DNA of 64,000 nt from Enterobacter sp. R1(2018) (GCF_003628475.1 NZ_RCAA01000055.1:30777-94776), one strand, 5' to 3'. Positions 1 to 8,590 are shown, counted from the first letter of the stretch. The notes: generated from the sequence alone by a model not told the origin. Made by a program: numbers and translations.

Positions 1-1
1 T

Positions 2-859
2 ATGCAGCGCATCCACTATCACGACCTGAGCGGATACCTGTTGCGCGGCGGCAGTGGTGAAGAGTGGCATCACCTGAATCTTCCGGTGATTATCGACAAC
101 AGCCAGAGCTATGCCGAGCGCTACCCAGAGAATACCCACGCAATACAGATTGAACACGGCTTGCCTGATGGCTGGCTGTGGCCTTTCAAGCATAACGAAT
201 CGCATCGTGTAGCTCTCTTCTCACATCGACGCACCGCTGAAGCGCAGTACATGCAGAAGCCTCGCCGATTCAACGCTGAGGGGGCGCTCTGGACTGAGGC
301 GATGATAACGGCATCGCATGCGCTCAATATTCAGCATGATAAGGTACGCACAGTCGTTGCGATTGACCCGCAGGCCACGAACAGTGATGAAAGCGATGAG
401 ACGGGGATTGTTGTAGCTAGTTCCTATGGCGCCGGCGACAAAAAGCAATTTTCAGTTGATGGCGACTACAGCGGTAAATATTCCCCTGCTGGTTGGGCCA
501 AAAAGGCCATGTGGGCTTATGAAGAACACGGCGCTGATGCGATTGTCATCGAGACGAACCAGGGTGGCGACATGGCCGAGGAAACGCTGCGTAATGCCGG
601 TTTTAAAGGCCGCATTATTCGCGTCCATGCCAGCAAGGGTAAGTATGCCCGCGCCGAACCAATATCTGCGCTATATGAGCAAGGCAGGGTAGCCAACCAC
701 GGAAATCTGTATGTACTGGAAAACCAGCTAATGGAATACGTCCCGGCCACCGCCAAGAAATCACCTGACCGCCTTGATGCCATGGTTTATGCGCTAACTG
801 AATTAGGTGGTGCACAACCGATGGGCATGATGATACCTAAACGACTACAGGGCAGGTAG
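2..859 (+). CDS. Phage terminase large subunit, C-terminal part
   Basis: Partial gene cut by the window edge; its frame is open to base 1, so the ATG at base 2 is probably internal. The visible 285 residues hold the RNase H-like nuclease that cuts concatemeric phage DNA during packaging. Acidic metal-binding positions are recognisable: VAIDP (Asp about 122), VIETNQGGD (Glu about 184) and SPDRLDAM (Asp about 256 and 259). The ATPase half with Walker motifs would lie upstream. It is followed at once by a 53-codon ORF and then the portal gene, the usual packaging-to-head order. Confidence 0.9.
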   Translation: MQRIHYHDLSGYLLRGGSGEEWHHLNLPVIIDNSQSYAERYPENTHAIQIEHGLPDGWLWPFKHNESHRVALFSHRRTAEAQYMQKPRRFNAEGALWTEAMITASHALNIQHDKVRTVVAIDPQATNSDESDETGIVVASSYGAGDKKQFSVDGDYSGKYSPAGWAKKAMWAYEEHGADAIVIETNQGGDMAEETLRNAGFKGRIIRVHASKGKYARAEPISALYEQGRVANHGNLYVLENQLMEYVPATAKKSPDRLDAMVYALTELGGAQPMGMMIPKRLQGR

Positions 860-861
860 TT

Positions 862-1023
862 ATGAAAGTATTTATTGCTGAATACCTAGATTATGACGAT
901 AGCGAAATCCTTGGGGTGTTTGAAACGCAAGAAAAGGCTGAATCTGCGATAAAAGAGCACTTATCTGCGCACAAACGCCATAAGGAAGATTGCACGTTCC
1001 TTTATGAGTATGAGGTGCAATGA
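862..1023 (+). CDS. Small hypothetical phage protein (53 aa)
   Basis: A 53-codon ORF starting two bases after the terminase stop, with AGGCAGG of the terminase 3' end as a plausible ribosome site. The product is charged (starts MKVFIAEYLDYDDSE, ends with an acidic stretch), without signal peptide or membrane helix. It is not recognised. A strong terminator-like hairpin follows 17 bases after its stop, so it closes the terminase transcription unit. Confidence 0.55.
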   Translation: MKVFIAEYLDYDDSEILGVFETQEKAESAIKEHLSAHKRHKEDCTFLYEYEVQ

Positions 1024-1040
1024 AAACCAATTTCATTAAC

Positions 1041-1063
1041 AGGTCGCCTCGGCGACCTTTTTT
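1041..1063 (+). terminator. Intrinsic terminator after terminase block
   Basis: Inverted repeat AGGTCGCC/GGCGACCT followed by six T residues, between the 53-codon ORF and the portal gene. Confidence 0.75.
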
Positions 1064-1092
1064 AATGCCTGAACTTCACCAACGGACAATCC

Positions 1093-2427
1093 ATGACTGA
1101 CAAATTACAACTTGCCGTCAACCATGCGTTGAACGATGCGCGCATGGCCCGTGCGCGAGCAATGGCATTCAACCCTGGCATGGGGCTGGATGCCAAGCGA
1201 AGCTCTGCGTGGTGCGAATACGGCTTCAAAGAAGAGTTAACCTTTGATGACCTGTACAAACTCTATCGTCGCGGGGGTATCGCTTACGGTGCGGTGAATA
1301 AACTCGTCGGCCTGTGTTGGAAAACCAACCCCGAAGTCATCGAGGGTGACGCTGACGACGATACGAAAGACGAAACAGCATGGGAACGCAGCAATAAGCA
1401 GGTATTCACGCATCGCTTCTGGCGCGCCTTTGCCGAGGCAGATAAGCGTCGCCTGGTTGGCCGCTGGTCTGCACTGCTGTTGCATGTGCGCGACAGCAGA
1501 AACTGGAATGAGCCAGTAATTAAAGGCAGAGGGCTGGCAAAGATAACTCCAGTGTGGCGCAGCGCTTTGCAGGCAAAGCGAGATGAAAACGGAAATATAA
1601 CGGCATGGCAGTATACAGAGACGCAGAGTGATGGACAGACTGCACGGCGAGACATTCACCCCGATCGCGTCTTTATCCTCGGCGACATGTCAGACGATGC
1701 AATTGGCTTCCTTGAGCCTGGTTATAACGCCTGTGTAAGTCTTGAAAAGGTTGAAGGTGGCTCAGGTGAGTCATTCCTCAAGAACGCAGCGCGGCAACTT
1801 AACGTTAACTTCGAAAAAGAAATCGACTTTAGCAATCTTGCCTCTCTCTACGGAGTTAGCGTCAGCGACTTGCAGGATAAGTTCAACGAGGCTGCTGTCG
1901 AGGTTAATCGGGGAAATGATGTTCTGTTGACAACACAGGGCGCTTCGGTAACGCCTTTGGTAACAGCAGTGGCAGACCCTGGCCCAACTTATGACGTAAA
2001 CCTGCAAACCTTCTCCGCTTCTGTAGATATGCCAACGAAAATCATTGTCGGCATGCAAACCGGCGAGCGCGCAAGTTCTGAAGACCAGAAATACATGAAC
2101 GGTCGTGGGCAGTCTCGGCGCGGTGATTTGTCTTTCGACATAGAAGACATGATCGACAAGCTTACCGACCTGAAGATAGTCACTCCTGTAGCCGAGAAAA
2201 CGGTTGTCTGGGATGATCTGACAGAAGCAACAGGCGGAGAGAAGCTGGATAACGCAACGAAGATGAGTGCAATTAACCAGACTTCCCTTGCTTCCGGCGA
2301 GCAAGTTTTCTCTGTTGATGAAATCCGTGTTGCTGCAGGTTATGAGCCAGGAGGAAGCGAACCACTGCCTGAGGTTGAAGATGGCGAAGAAGAGGAAGAA
2401 ACCAGCATCAGCGATACGGCCGTCTAA
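1093..2427 (+). CDS. Phage portal protein (DUF1073-type)
   Basis: 444 residues, position directly downstream of the large terminase and upstream of a MuF-like head protein, fitting the portal that forms the dodecameric DNA entry vertex. Sequence features match the DUF1073/HI1409-type portal group (some databases label this family anti-CBASS Acb1-like): a central tryptophan-rich portion (VWRSALQAKRDENGNITAW) and a region near residues 315-345 (PTKIIVGMQTGERASS, then YMNGRGQSRRG). The C-terminus is strongly acidic (repeated Glu) and overlaps the next gene in another frame. Family assignment is by recognition, not by search. Confidence 0.8.
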   Translation: MTDKLQLAVNHALNDARMARARAMAFNPGMGLDAKRSSAWCEYGFKEELTFDDLYKLYRRGGIAYGAVNKLVGLCWKTNPEVIEGDADDDTKDETAWERSNKQVFTHRFWRAFAEADKRRLVGRWSALLLHVRDSRNWNEPVIKGRGLAKITPVWRSALQAKRDENGNITAWQYTETQSDGQTARRDIHPDRVFILGDMSDDAIGFLEPGYNACVSLEKVEGGSGESFLKNAARQLNVNFEKEIDFSNLASLYGVSVSDLQDKFNEAAVEVNRGNDVLLTTQGASVTPLVTAVADPGPTYDVNLQTFSASVDMPTKIIVGMQTGERASSEDQKYMNGRGQSRRGDLSFDIEDMIDKLTDLKIVTPVAEKTVVWDDLTEATGGEKLDNATKMSAINQTSLASGEQVFSVDEIRVAAGYEPGGSEPLPEVEDGEEEEETSISDTAV

Positions 2428-3337
2428 TAAGCTTGACCCCACCGGAGTTGATGCATTAGAGCGAAGGGCAATGAAAGACTTCGCCAGGCGCATCAATAAA
2501 GTTAAGACGGTATATCAGAACGCACTAAACAGAGTACCAGCTTCACCCGCAGTTAACGCCCGCTATGAATTCCAGCTTAACCCATCAATCCTCTCGCAAA
2601 TACTGAACGATGCCAGTTATCTGGTAGACCAGATATTGCTGGATGGTGGAGAGCATGACCTCTGGTTTTATGAATATGTAGACCAGGCAGCGACTCGCGG
2701 CACCGCTCAGTCATTCACGAACCTCAGCCAGCAATCGGCAGCCTATGCCGCAGAACGAGAATCATTAGCTGCAATCCTTATCAGTGAGCCATATCAACGC
2801 CGCATGGCGCTGGTAAATGCGCGTGAGTTTGAGGAGATGAAAGGACTGACGGCACAGATTAAAGCCGACATGTCTCGCGTACTGACTGATGGCATTGGGC
2901 GGGGGCTTAACCCTCGAGAAGTATCGCGCAATCTGACTGCGCAGGCTGGCATTGAGAAAGGTCGAGCTAACCGCATTGCCAGAACTGAAATCACCACAGC
3001 ATTGAGGCGTGCAAGATGGGATGAAGCAGACGAAGCAACAAGCATTCTGGGGCTTAACGTCAGGCTTCTTCACTTCTCGGCGCTAAGCCCAACCACTCGT
3101 ATGGCACATGCATTGCGCCACGGTCATTTGTACACGGTCGATGAGGTGCGTGAATGGTATGCGACAGGAGCGAACGCAATTAATTGTAAGTGTTCTCAGG
3201 TTGAAGTGCTGGTTGATGAAAAAGGTGAAGCACTTAATTCAAACGTCATCGAAATGGCACGCAAAGAGTTTAAGGAAACGTGGGGCAAGCGCATGGCTGT
3301 AAATCATCACTGCTGCGGCCATAAGCACGCTGCTTAA
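2381..3337 (+). CDS. MuF-like minor head / head morphogenesis protein
   Basis: 318 residues from the ATG at 2381, giving a lysine-rich N-terminus (MAKKRKKPAS) and a 47-base overlap with the portal gene; an in-frame ATG at 2342 is an alternative. The C-terminal third carries the Mu gpF-like signature: RANRIARTEITTALRRARWD, then a segment with conserved His and the INCKCSQVEV Cys-X-Cys motif. MuF proteins are minor capsid components near the portal and may be carried with the DNA into the new host. Nothing toxin-like is fused at the C-terminus. Confidence 0.82.
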   Translation: MAKKRKKPASAIRPSNKLDPTGVDALERRAMKDFARRINKVKTVYQNALNRVPASPAVNARYEFQLNPSILSQILNDASYLVDQILLDGGEHDLWFYEYVDQAATRGTAQSFTNLSQQSAAYAAERESLAAILISEPYQRRMALVNAREFEEMKGLTAQIKADMSRVLTDGIGRGLNPREVSRNLTAQAGIEKGRANRIARTEITTALRRARWDEADEATSILGLNVRLLHFSALSPTTRMAHALRHGHLYTVDEVREWYATGANAINCKCSQVEVLVDEKGEALNSNVIEMARKEFKETWGKRMAVNHHCCGHKHAA

Positions 3338-3350
3338 TCGAGTGTCGATA

Positions 3351-4691
3351 ATGAAACTACAAGTAAATCATAAGGCCAAGAGGCCATTGCCTGCTCCTGC
3401 ACGCAATAAAGAGCAGACTGGTATTCAGGTAAACATCACCACAAAGGTGAACAGCCAGTCTATCCGTCGCGAAGTTTACAACGGGCGAGATCACATCGTC
3501 ATTCCGAGCTACACGCTCCCGGCAAACGTCATCATGAATAACGAGCTTTATCCCGAGTCGGAGATTGATGCTCATTATCACGGGCTGGAGGGCACGCTGG
3601 CACCTCTCGGTCACCCTACAGTCAACGGTCAGTTTGTTTCGGCGTTCTCCCCTGAGGGCATCAACGTTGGCTACGCTGGTGCATGGAACCGCAACGTGAA
3701 GAAGTCTGGCAACCGTATTTACGTTGAGAAGTGGGTAGATGTACTGAAAGCCAACGAAAGCGAAAACGGGCGAGAACTGATTGAGCGAGTAGAGGCCATT
3801 GAGCGTGGGGAAGATGTGCCGCCTATTCATACCAGCGTTGCCGTGTTCCGTGACCAGCTTCCAGCCACTGATGAGCAGAAGGCAATGGGCGCAAATTATG
3901 TCGTGAAAATTCACGCAATGGATCACGACGCCATCCTGCTGCATGAGGTAGGCGCAGCCACGCCGGAGCAGGGTGTTGGACTGATGGTGAATGCTGACCT
4001 GGCTACCCCGATGAAAGTTAATTCGGGTGCATTAATCGGTGAGTCGTATCGAGAGCGTGAGCGACGCCTGGAAAAAGCTGCGCGCGATAAATTCGCAAGC
4101 GGCACAGACGAGTACTGCTGGGTTGCTGACTTCACCGATTCGCAAGCCGTGATTATCCGCAACGGTGGTGATGCTCAGGTCTACGGATACACCGCTGACG
4201 GCGGGAAGATAACATTCGACGACACCGGCTCTCCAGTCGCACGGCAGGAATCATGGGTATCCCTCATCGGCAATAAATTCAAAGCACTTTTCAATACGCA
4301 GGAAGCTCCTGCAACAAACCACCAAACGGAGGGCGACATGCCTTTAACCAAAGAAGAACTGGAACAAATCGGCAGCATGGTTAGTGAGGCTGTGGCGACC
4401 AACACTGAGAAGGCAATCAAGCCGCTCTCTGAGAAAGTTGATGCTTTGCAGGCCAATCAAAACAAGCTGTCAGAAACGCTCACCGCTAACTCACGAGCTG
4501 AAGAAGTAACCAAGCGCGCCGCTGTGGCTGCTGTGCATGGCGAAATCGTCGCTAACGCCCTGTCAGGCGAAGCTCTGGACGCGATGTTTAAAAACCTGGG
4601 TGAACCCGCTCCTATCGGTGCTAACTCAGCAACAAATCCAACCCAAACCGGCGCACCAGATCCGGCTACTTACTTCGGAGGTGCTGCGTAA
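3351..4691 (+). CDS. Prohead protease-scaffold protein (DUF2213-like)
   Basis: 446 residues. The N-terminal about 210 residues resemble the DUF2213 group, which sits in the prohead-protease position of many siphophages (conserved GHP around residues 85-90 and YVEKWVDV). The C-terminal third, from about residue 330, is helical, Glu/Lys/Ala-rich and ends in low-complexity sequence, as expected for a scaffold. A GTG at 3342 is an alternative start. An internal in-frame ATG at 4338 with a strong ribosome site could yield the scaffold alone. The stop overlaps the next start (TAATG). Confidence 0.75.
   Translation: MKLQVNHKAKRPLPAPARNKEQTGIQVNITTKVNSQSIRREVYNGRDHIVIPSYTLPANVIMNNELYPESEIDAHYHGLEGTLAPLGHPTVNGQFVSAFSPEGINVGYAGAWNRNVKKSGNRIYVEKWVDVLKANESENGRELIERVEAIERGEDVPPIHTSVAVFRDQLPATDEQKAMGANYVVKIHAMDHDAILLHEVGAATPEQGVGLMVNADLATPMKVNSGALIGESYRERERRLEKAARDKFASGTDEYCWVADFTDSQAVIIRNGGDAQVYGYTADGGKITFDDTGSPVARQESWVSLIGNKFKALFNTQEAPATNHQTEGDMPLTKEELEQIGSMVSEAVATNTEKAIKPLSEKVDALQANQNKLSETLTANSRAEEVTKRAAVAAVHGEIVANALSGEALDAMFKNLGEPAPIGANSATNPTQTGAPDPATYFGGAA
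4338..4691 (+). CDS. Nested scaffold protein from internal start
   Basis: Inside the protease-scaffold frame, GGAGGGCGAC directly precedes ATG 4338, giving a 117-residue product (MPLTKEELEQ...) that coincides with the scaffold-like segment. This is the same layout as lambda C and its nested scaffold Nu3. The ribosome site and the frame are seen; separate expression is inferred. Confidence 0.55.
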   Translation: MPLTKEELEQIGSMVSEAVATNTEKAIKPLSEKVDALQANQNKLSETLTANSRAEEVTKRAAVAAVHGEIVANALSGEALDAMFKNLGEPAPIGANSATNPTQTGAPDPATYFGGAA

Positions 4692-5146
4692 TGGCACGTT
4701 ATCGTCGAGTAAATATTGACGGGAAGTCTTTGTATAAGACTGAAACCCGCGTTACCGCTGCAGCACTGCTTCCCGGCACCGCTGCGGAGATTAATGGTGA
4801 TGATGAGTTCGCGCGGGCAACTGCGCTGGCTGGCCGTCTTTACATCATTGATGTTGCCTATCATCAGGGTTTAACGATTAACGAAGCTGTGCCTGAAGGC
4901 GATTCCGCCGTGGGTAACTATGTGGAAGAAGGGCGCGAGTTTGCTCTGCGCTGCGTCCCGGGTACTTATGTAAAAGACGACCCGATCAAGCTTGGCTCGA
5001 ATGGTCAGTTCACCAAGGCAACAGATGATACCGATTCGGTGATTGGCTACAGCCAGGATGAAGCCACCATTGCCGCAAGTACTACCGATCTCATCCGCGT
5101 GCGCATGCGTGTTGGCACAGTAGCCGCTGCTGAAGCTGGCGAGTAA
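4691..5146 (+). CDS. Probable capsid decoration / cement protein
   Basis: 151 residues, all-beta-looking and rich in Ala, Gly, Thr and Val, placed between scaffold and major capsid genes. That position usually carries a small head-stabilising protein. The start overlaps the preceding stop by one base, suggesting translational coupling to keep stoichiometry with the head genes. No catalytic motif, signal or membrane segment. Function rests on position and composition. Confidence 0.6.
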   Translation: MARYRRVNIDGKSLYKTETRVTAAALLPGTAAEINGDDEFARATALAGRLYIIDVAYHQGLTINEAVPEGDSAVGNYVEEGREFALRCVPGTYVKDDPIKLGSNGQFTKATDDTDSVIGYSQDEATIAASTTDLIRVRMRVGTVAAAEAGE

Positions 5147-5160
5147 CAGGAGAATAATAA

Positions 5161-6258
5161 ATGTATTTTACCGCTGAAACTTTGGCTACAAATAGCCGTC
5201 TGCGCGGACACTGGAACGAGTTGTGGGCAAACCGCAATATCTGGAACCAGCAGCACGATATGATGGTTAATACCTACCGCAACAGCATGACACCTGACAT
5301 GCTCGCGGCTAACGCCGTTGGTGGCTTTACTCGTGAATTCTGGGCTGAACTTGACCGCCAGGTTATCCAGATGCGCGACCAGGAAGTTGGCATGGAAATC
5401 GTCAATGACCTGATGTCCGTGCAAACCATTCTGCCAATTGGCAAAACAGCTAAGCTGTATAACGTTTCTGGCGACATTGCTGATGATGTATCAATCAGTA
5501 TGGATGGTCAGGCACCGTATTCATTTGACCACACCGATTACGGCTCTGATGGCGATCCTATTCCGGTATTCACTGCTGGTTATGGTGTCAACTGGCGTCA
5601 TGCAGCAGGGCTGAACACAGTCGGCATCGATCTGATGCTTGACTCTCAGGGCGCAAAAATGCGCAAGTTCCATAAAAAGCGCGTTGACTACTACCTGAAT
5701 GGCAACCCAAACATTTCTGTCGAAGGCTACAAAGCCCAGGGTCTGAAGAATCACCGTAACACCACGAAGATTAACCTCGGTAGTGGCGCAGGTGGGGCAA
5801 ACATCGATTTGACAACCGCAACACCTGCTCAGGTTCTTGCATTCTTTGGCCCGACAGGTCCGTTCGGTTTGAACGCTCGTGCAAACCAGGTCACTGCATA
5901 TGACGTGCTGTGGCTTAGTGCGGAAATTATGGCGAACCTGTCCAAGCCTTACCTGATTGACGTAAACGGCGGCACTAATGCGCTGATGAGCGGAACGGTA
6001 CTGGATGCAATTGCTAAATTCATCCCGGCAAAATCAATCCGCATGACCTATGCACTAACCGGTAACGAATTCCTCGCGTACGAACGCCGCCAGGACGTTG
6101 TTTCTCCGCTGATTGGTATGGCTGTCGGCATCGTTCCGCTGCCTCGCCTGATGCCGCAGAGCAACTACAACAACCAAATCATGTCCGCTGAGGGTATTTC
6201 CGTTAAGCGCGATGGTGAAGGCCTGGGTGGTGTTGTTTACGGCGCAGTGTTGGCATAA
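5161..6258 (+). CDS. Major capsid protein (DUF6260-like)
   Basis: 365 residues, preceded by a good ribosome site (CAGGAG, 8 bases before ATG). Order after protease, scaffold and decoration genes, plus its size, identify the shell protein. The N-terminus is helical (MYFTAETLATNSRLRGHWNE), the middle carries long beta-rich stretches, and the C-terminus (SVKRDGEGLGGVVYGAVLA) has the small-residue ending common in these capsid proteins. It resembles the DUF6260 group of enterobacterial siphophages rather than canonical HK97 gp5. Confidence 0.8.
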   Translation: MYFTAETLATNSRLRGHWNELWANRNIWNQQHDMMVNTYRNSMTPDMLAANAVGGFTREFWAELDRQVIQMRDQEVGMEIVNDLMSVQTILPIGKTAKLYNVSGDIADDVSISMDGQAPYSFDHTDYGSDGDPIPVFTAGYGVNWRHAAGLNTVGIDLMLDSQGAKMRKFHKKRVDYYLNGNPNISVEGYKAQGLKNHRNTTKINLGSGAGGANIDLTTATPAQVLAFFGPTGPFGLNARANQVTAYDVLWLSAEIMANLSKPYLIDVNGGTNALMSGTVLDAIAKFIPAKSIRMTYALTGNEFLAYERRQDVVSPLIGMAVGIVPLPRLMPQSNYNNQIMSAEGISVKRDGEGLGGVVYGAVLA

Positions 6259-6267
6259 GGGGGAGAT

Positions 6268-6564
6268 ATGTCTGATAAATACGAAGTGGTTAAGCCGTGG
6301 CATGGTGTTGTGGTGGGTGATGTGGTTGAGCTTGAAAGCCTGCATCCTGCGCTTAAATCGCATGTTCGCAAAATGTCGGCGAAGTCCGCCGCATCCCTAA
6401 CTCCGGCAACGCCAGCGGCAGGCAGTGATGCCAAATCTCGCAAGGAAGCAATTACCGCTCGCCTTGATGAATTGGGTATCGAGCGCAAGGGTAATCTCGG
6501 TGTCGAAAAGCTATCCGAACTGCTACCAGATGGTGAGCTTGAAAAGCTCTTCCCGGAAGAATAA
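6268..6564 (+). CDS. Small head-region protein with HeH/LEM-like C-terminus
   Basis: 98 residues, starting 9 bases after the capsid stop with GGGGGAGAT as ribosome site. The N-terminal half is beta-like (VVVGDVVELESL), then an Ala/Ser/Pro-rich linker, then a C-terminal helix-turn-helix-like segment (ITARLDELGIERKGNLGVEK) of the type called HeH/LEM-like in small phage head proteins. Its role may be head completion or DNA contact; this is inference from position. Confidence 0.6.
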   Translation: MSDKYEVVKPWHGVVVGDVVELESLHPALKSHVRKMSAKSAASLTPATPAAGSDAKSRKEAITARLDELGIERKGNLGVEKLSELLPDGELEKLFPEE

Positions 6565-6589
6565 GCCGCCAGAAATGAGCGGCTTTTTT
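6563..6589 (+). terminator. Intrinsic terminator after capsid block
   Basis: AAGCCGC/GCGGCTT stem overlapping the stop codon of the preceding gene, followed by a run of T. A second smaller hairpin (GCCCT/AGGGC, 6593-6608) follows. Confidence 0.7.
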
Positions 6590-6625
6590 AATGCCCTTTT
6601 CGGAGGGCTTTAATCTGAGGCTCGA

Positions 6626-7027
6626 ATGATTACCACAGAACAGGCTAAGGAATATCTGGCATCAGTCGGTATCACGCTGCCTGATTTCATCATCGACGCT
6701 CTGGTTGAGCAGGCTAACGGCATTCAGGAGTGCCTGGATGCACATTATCCACCTGCAACTGCGCTACTTATTCAGATGTACCTGTTAGGACTGATGGCGC
6801 TGGGGCAGGGCGATAAATATATAAGCTCTCATACAGCCCCGTCAGGTGCTTCTGAGTCATTCCGTTACGGCTCATTTTCTGACCGGTGGAAAGGCTCTCT
6901 GGGGCTGCTGCGTGGTCTTGACAAATTCAGTTGTGCCACTGGTCTTATTCCTCCTGACCCGACCGCCGCACCGGCATTCGCTGGCATCTGGATTGGTAAA
7001 GGCTCGTGCATGTGTGGGGATAAGTGA
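6626..7027 (+). CDS. Head-tail connector-region protein (DnaT-like type)
   Basis: 133 residues placed where head-tail adaptor genes lie (after capsid, before closure protein). The N-terminal half is helical (MITTEQAKEYLASVGITLPD) with a hydrophobic helix LIQMYLLGLMALG near residue 50; the C-terminus is Cys/Gly-rich (GKGSCMCGDK). It resembles small phage proteins annotated as DnaT-like or adaptor proteins. The function is inferred from synteny. The stop overlaps the next start (TGATG). Confidence 0.55.
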   Translation: MITTEQAKEYLASVGITLPDFIIDALVEQANGIQECLDAHYPPATALLIQMYLLGLMALGQGDKYISSHTAPSGASESFRYGSFSDRWKGSLGLLRGLDKFSCATGLIPPDPTAAPAFAGIWIGKGSCMCGDK

Positions 7028-7200
7028 TGACGTACAAATCAGTGAAGCACGGCCTGCCGCGATCATTCACCCGCGTCTGGGTGATGACCGACACCGGGCG
7101 GGAGACTACCGGGTACGTTAAATCTGACGGCGAGTGGTTCATCAACTGCCCGCGTATCCGGGCGACTGGCGCGAAGGTGATGAGGTGGAAAGATGGCTGA
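7027..7200 (+). CDS. Small hypothetical phage protein (57 aa)
   Basis: 57-codon ORF starting on the last base of the previous stop (ATGACG, 7027) and overlapping the next gene by 8 bases. Product begins MTYKSVKHGLPRSFTRVWVM, basic and aromatic, with no recognisable domain. Tight overlaps on both sides in a compact operon support translation. Confidence 0.6.
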   Translation: MTYKSVKHGLPRSFTRVWVMTDTGRETTGYVKSDGEWFINCPRIRATGAKVMRWKDG

Positions 7201-7426
7201 ACTGTACGATGTGCATGCGTTTAATTGCGAAGGAAACTGGTCGTTATTTATCTGGATAAACGACTCTGGCGTTAAGTTTATTGGCCGCCATGCTGAAACT
7301 TACGAGATGGCCAAAGCGGACTTTCTGAAACAGGCTGATGCTAAGCGCCTCGCCAGTCAGTCAGGGCTGATGCAGCCTCTTGCTGATTTCAGAATCACTG
7401 ATAAGGTCGAGGTCTTCACGCTATGA
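7193..7426 (+). CDS. Hypothetical phage protein (77 aa)
   Basis: 77 residues, overlapping both neighbours (8 bases upstream, 4 bases downstream as ATGA). It contains WSLFIWINDSGVKFIGRHAE and a helical second half. Not recognised. Ribosome site GAGGTGGAAAG lies just before ATG. It belongs to the head-completion block by position only. Confidence 0.6.
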   Translation: MAELYDVHAFNCEGNWSLFIWINDSGVKFIGRHAETYEMAKADFLKQADAKRLASQSGLMQPLADFRITDKVEVFTL

Positions 7427-7773
7427 GCGCCACGGCTAATTGGAGCTATACCGCCACCGCCACCATCTGGCGAAAGCTGGAAGGCAATGACGAATACGGC
7501 GATCCGCTGGGCTATGCCGAGCCCGAGCAAATTATGGTGGATTACGAGGGCGGGCTATCAAAGCGTATCGGCAGTCTGGGCGCTGAAATCGTCGTTAAGA
7601 ATACAATCTGGACGGAGTTCACTGGTGCGGCGGCTGGCGATTACATCCTGATTGGCACATCTACTGACGCTGACCCGCTTAACGCTGGCGCTGACGAAGT
7701 TAGGCAGGTTATCCGCTATGCAGATACGTTTGAGCGACAGGCGGATGATTACGCCGTAATTACTGGAGTGTAG
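7423..7773 (+). CDS. Probable head closure / head-tail joining protein
   Basis: 116 residues in the position of the head-closure (SPP1 gp16 / HK97 gp7-like) protein, between the connector gene and the gp10-like gene. Predominantly beta-like with short turns (WSYTATATIWRKLEGNDEYG; GDYILIGTSTDADP; QVIRYADTFER), matching the small beta-barrel style of such proteins. No motif proves it; the call rests on synteny and size. It overlaps the preceding gene by 4 bases. Confidence 0.6.
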   Translation: MSATANWSYTATATIWRKLEGNDEYGDPLGYAEPEQIMVDYEGGLSKRIGSLGAEIVVKNTIWTEFTGAAAGDYILIGTSTDADPLNAGADEVRQVIRYADTFERQADDYAVITGV

Positions 7774-7775
7774 CC

Positions 7776-8144
7776 ATGGGCGCAAAAGTTCGCGGCATAT
7801 CTCAGGCCAAATCAAACCTCGATAAGTTCATCAGTACAGTGCAAGGAAAGAAGGCGGCGCGGGCGGTTCAGTCAGCAATCATGATTGGCTCAACTCAGGC
7901 GGCGATTTACACGCCCATAGACACATCCACGCTGATTAACAGCCAGTATCGAGAGCTATCGGTCAACGGGACGATAATCACCGGCAGAGTGGGATACACG
8001 GCGAACTATGCGGTGTTTGTTCACGATCCGAATGTGCCGCAAACCTTCCGGCGTTCAACCGCTCAGAAGGAATTCCTCACCAAAGGCTTCACAGACTCCC
8101 GCTCTGATATCGACGCCACAATACGCAAGGAGATGAGCCTGTGA
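7776..8144 (+). CDS. HK97 gp10-like tail completion protein
   Basis: 122 residues with the recognisable gp10-family pattern: an N-terminal helix (ARAVQSAIMIGSTQAAIYTP), then PIDTSTLINSQY and GRVGYTANYAVFVHDPN near the middle. In this family the segment ending YA..VE/VH.. is conserved. Such proteins join head and tail or complete the tail. It overlaps the next gene by 4 bases, consistent with coupled translation. Confidence 0.78.
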   Translation: MGAKVRGISQAKSNLDKFISTVQGKKAARAVQSAIMIGSTQAAIYTPIDTSTLINSQYRELSVNGTIITGRVGYTANYAVFVHDPNVPQTFRRSTAQKEFLTKGFTDSRSDIDATIRKEMSL

Positions 8145-8524
8145 CGCCATCAATGCATGACCGTGTGAAGAACATGTTTGTCGATGCCGGGCTAACAACT
8201 GGCTTTACTGTGCAATCGCTACTGTGGGCAGATACAGGAAAACTCACCGAATCTTTCATGGTCTTCAGGTCCAATGGTGGCACGGCTATCAGGAATGACC
8301 TTGGAGCTGATTATTACATCCTCGTTGATGTGATCGGGGCCAAAGGTAAAAACGGATCTACAGACCAGGCTACACAAAACATCATCGCATATGTACAGAA
8401 CAATCCCATGCCAAACGACTGCATCGGGCATATAGAGAACATTGGCGGCATCCCGTCACCAGTACAGACAGAAGAAGGAAGGCTGGTTTACCGGCTTCAG
8501 TTTGCCGTTACCTACGGCGAATAA
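8141..8524 (+). CDS. Tail terminator-like protein
   Basis: 127 residues between the gp10-like and tail tube genes, the conserved place of the tail terminator (lambda gpU-like). Contains ADYYILVDVIGAKGKNG and ends RLVYRLQFAVTYGE, beta-strand-rich at both ends as in this fold. It caps the tail tube after tape-measure-determined polymerisation. The call is by position and secondary-structure impression. Confidence 0.65.
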   Translation: MTPSMHDRVKNMFVDAGLTTGFTVQSLLWADTGKLTESFMVFRSNGGTAIRNDLGADYYILVDVIGAKGKNGSTDQATQNIIAYVQNNPMPNDCIGHIENIGGIPSPVQTEEGRLVYRLQFAVTYGE

Positions 8525-8542
8525 CCTCCACCCCAATCAAAC

Positions 8543-8567
8543 AGGCTGCCAATCGGCGGCCTTTTTT
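8543..8567 (+). terminator. Intrinsic terminator before tail tube gene
   Basis: GGCTGCC-AATC-GGCGGCC stem (one G-U pair) followed by six T; it lies between the tail terminator gene and the tail tube gene. Confidence 0.72.
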
Positions 8568-8590
8568 ATATCCAAAAGAGGTAAGAAATT

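Noticed and set aside
1771..2496. 241-codon minus-strand ORF opposite the portal gene
   Set aside because: Cys- and Ser-rich antisense translation without any recognisable feature.
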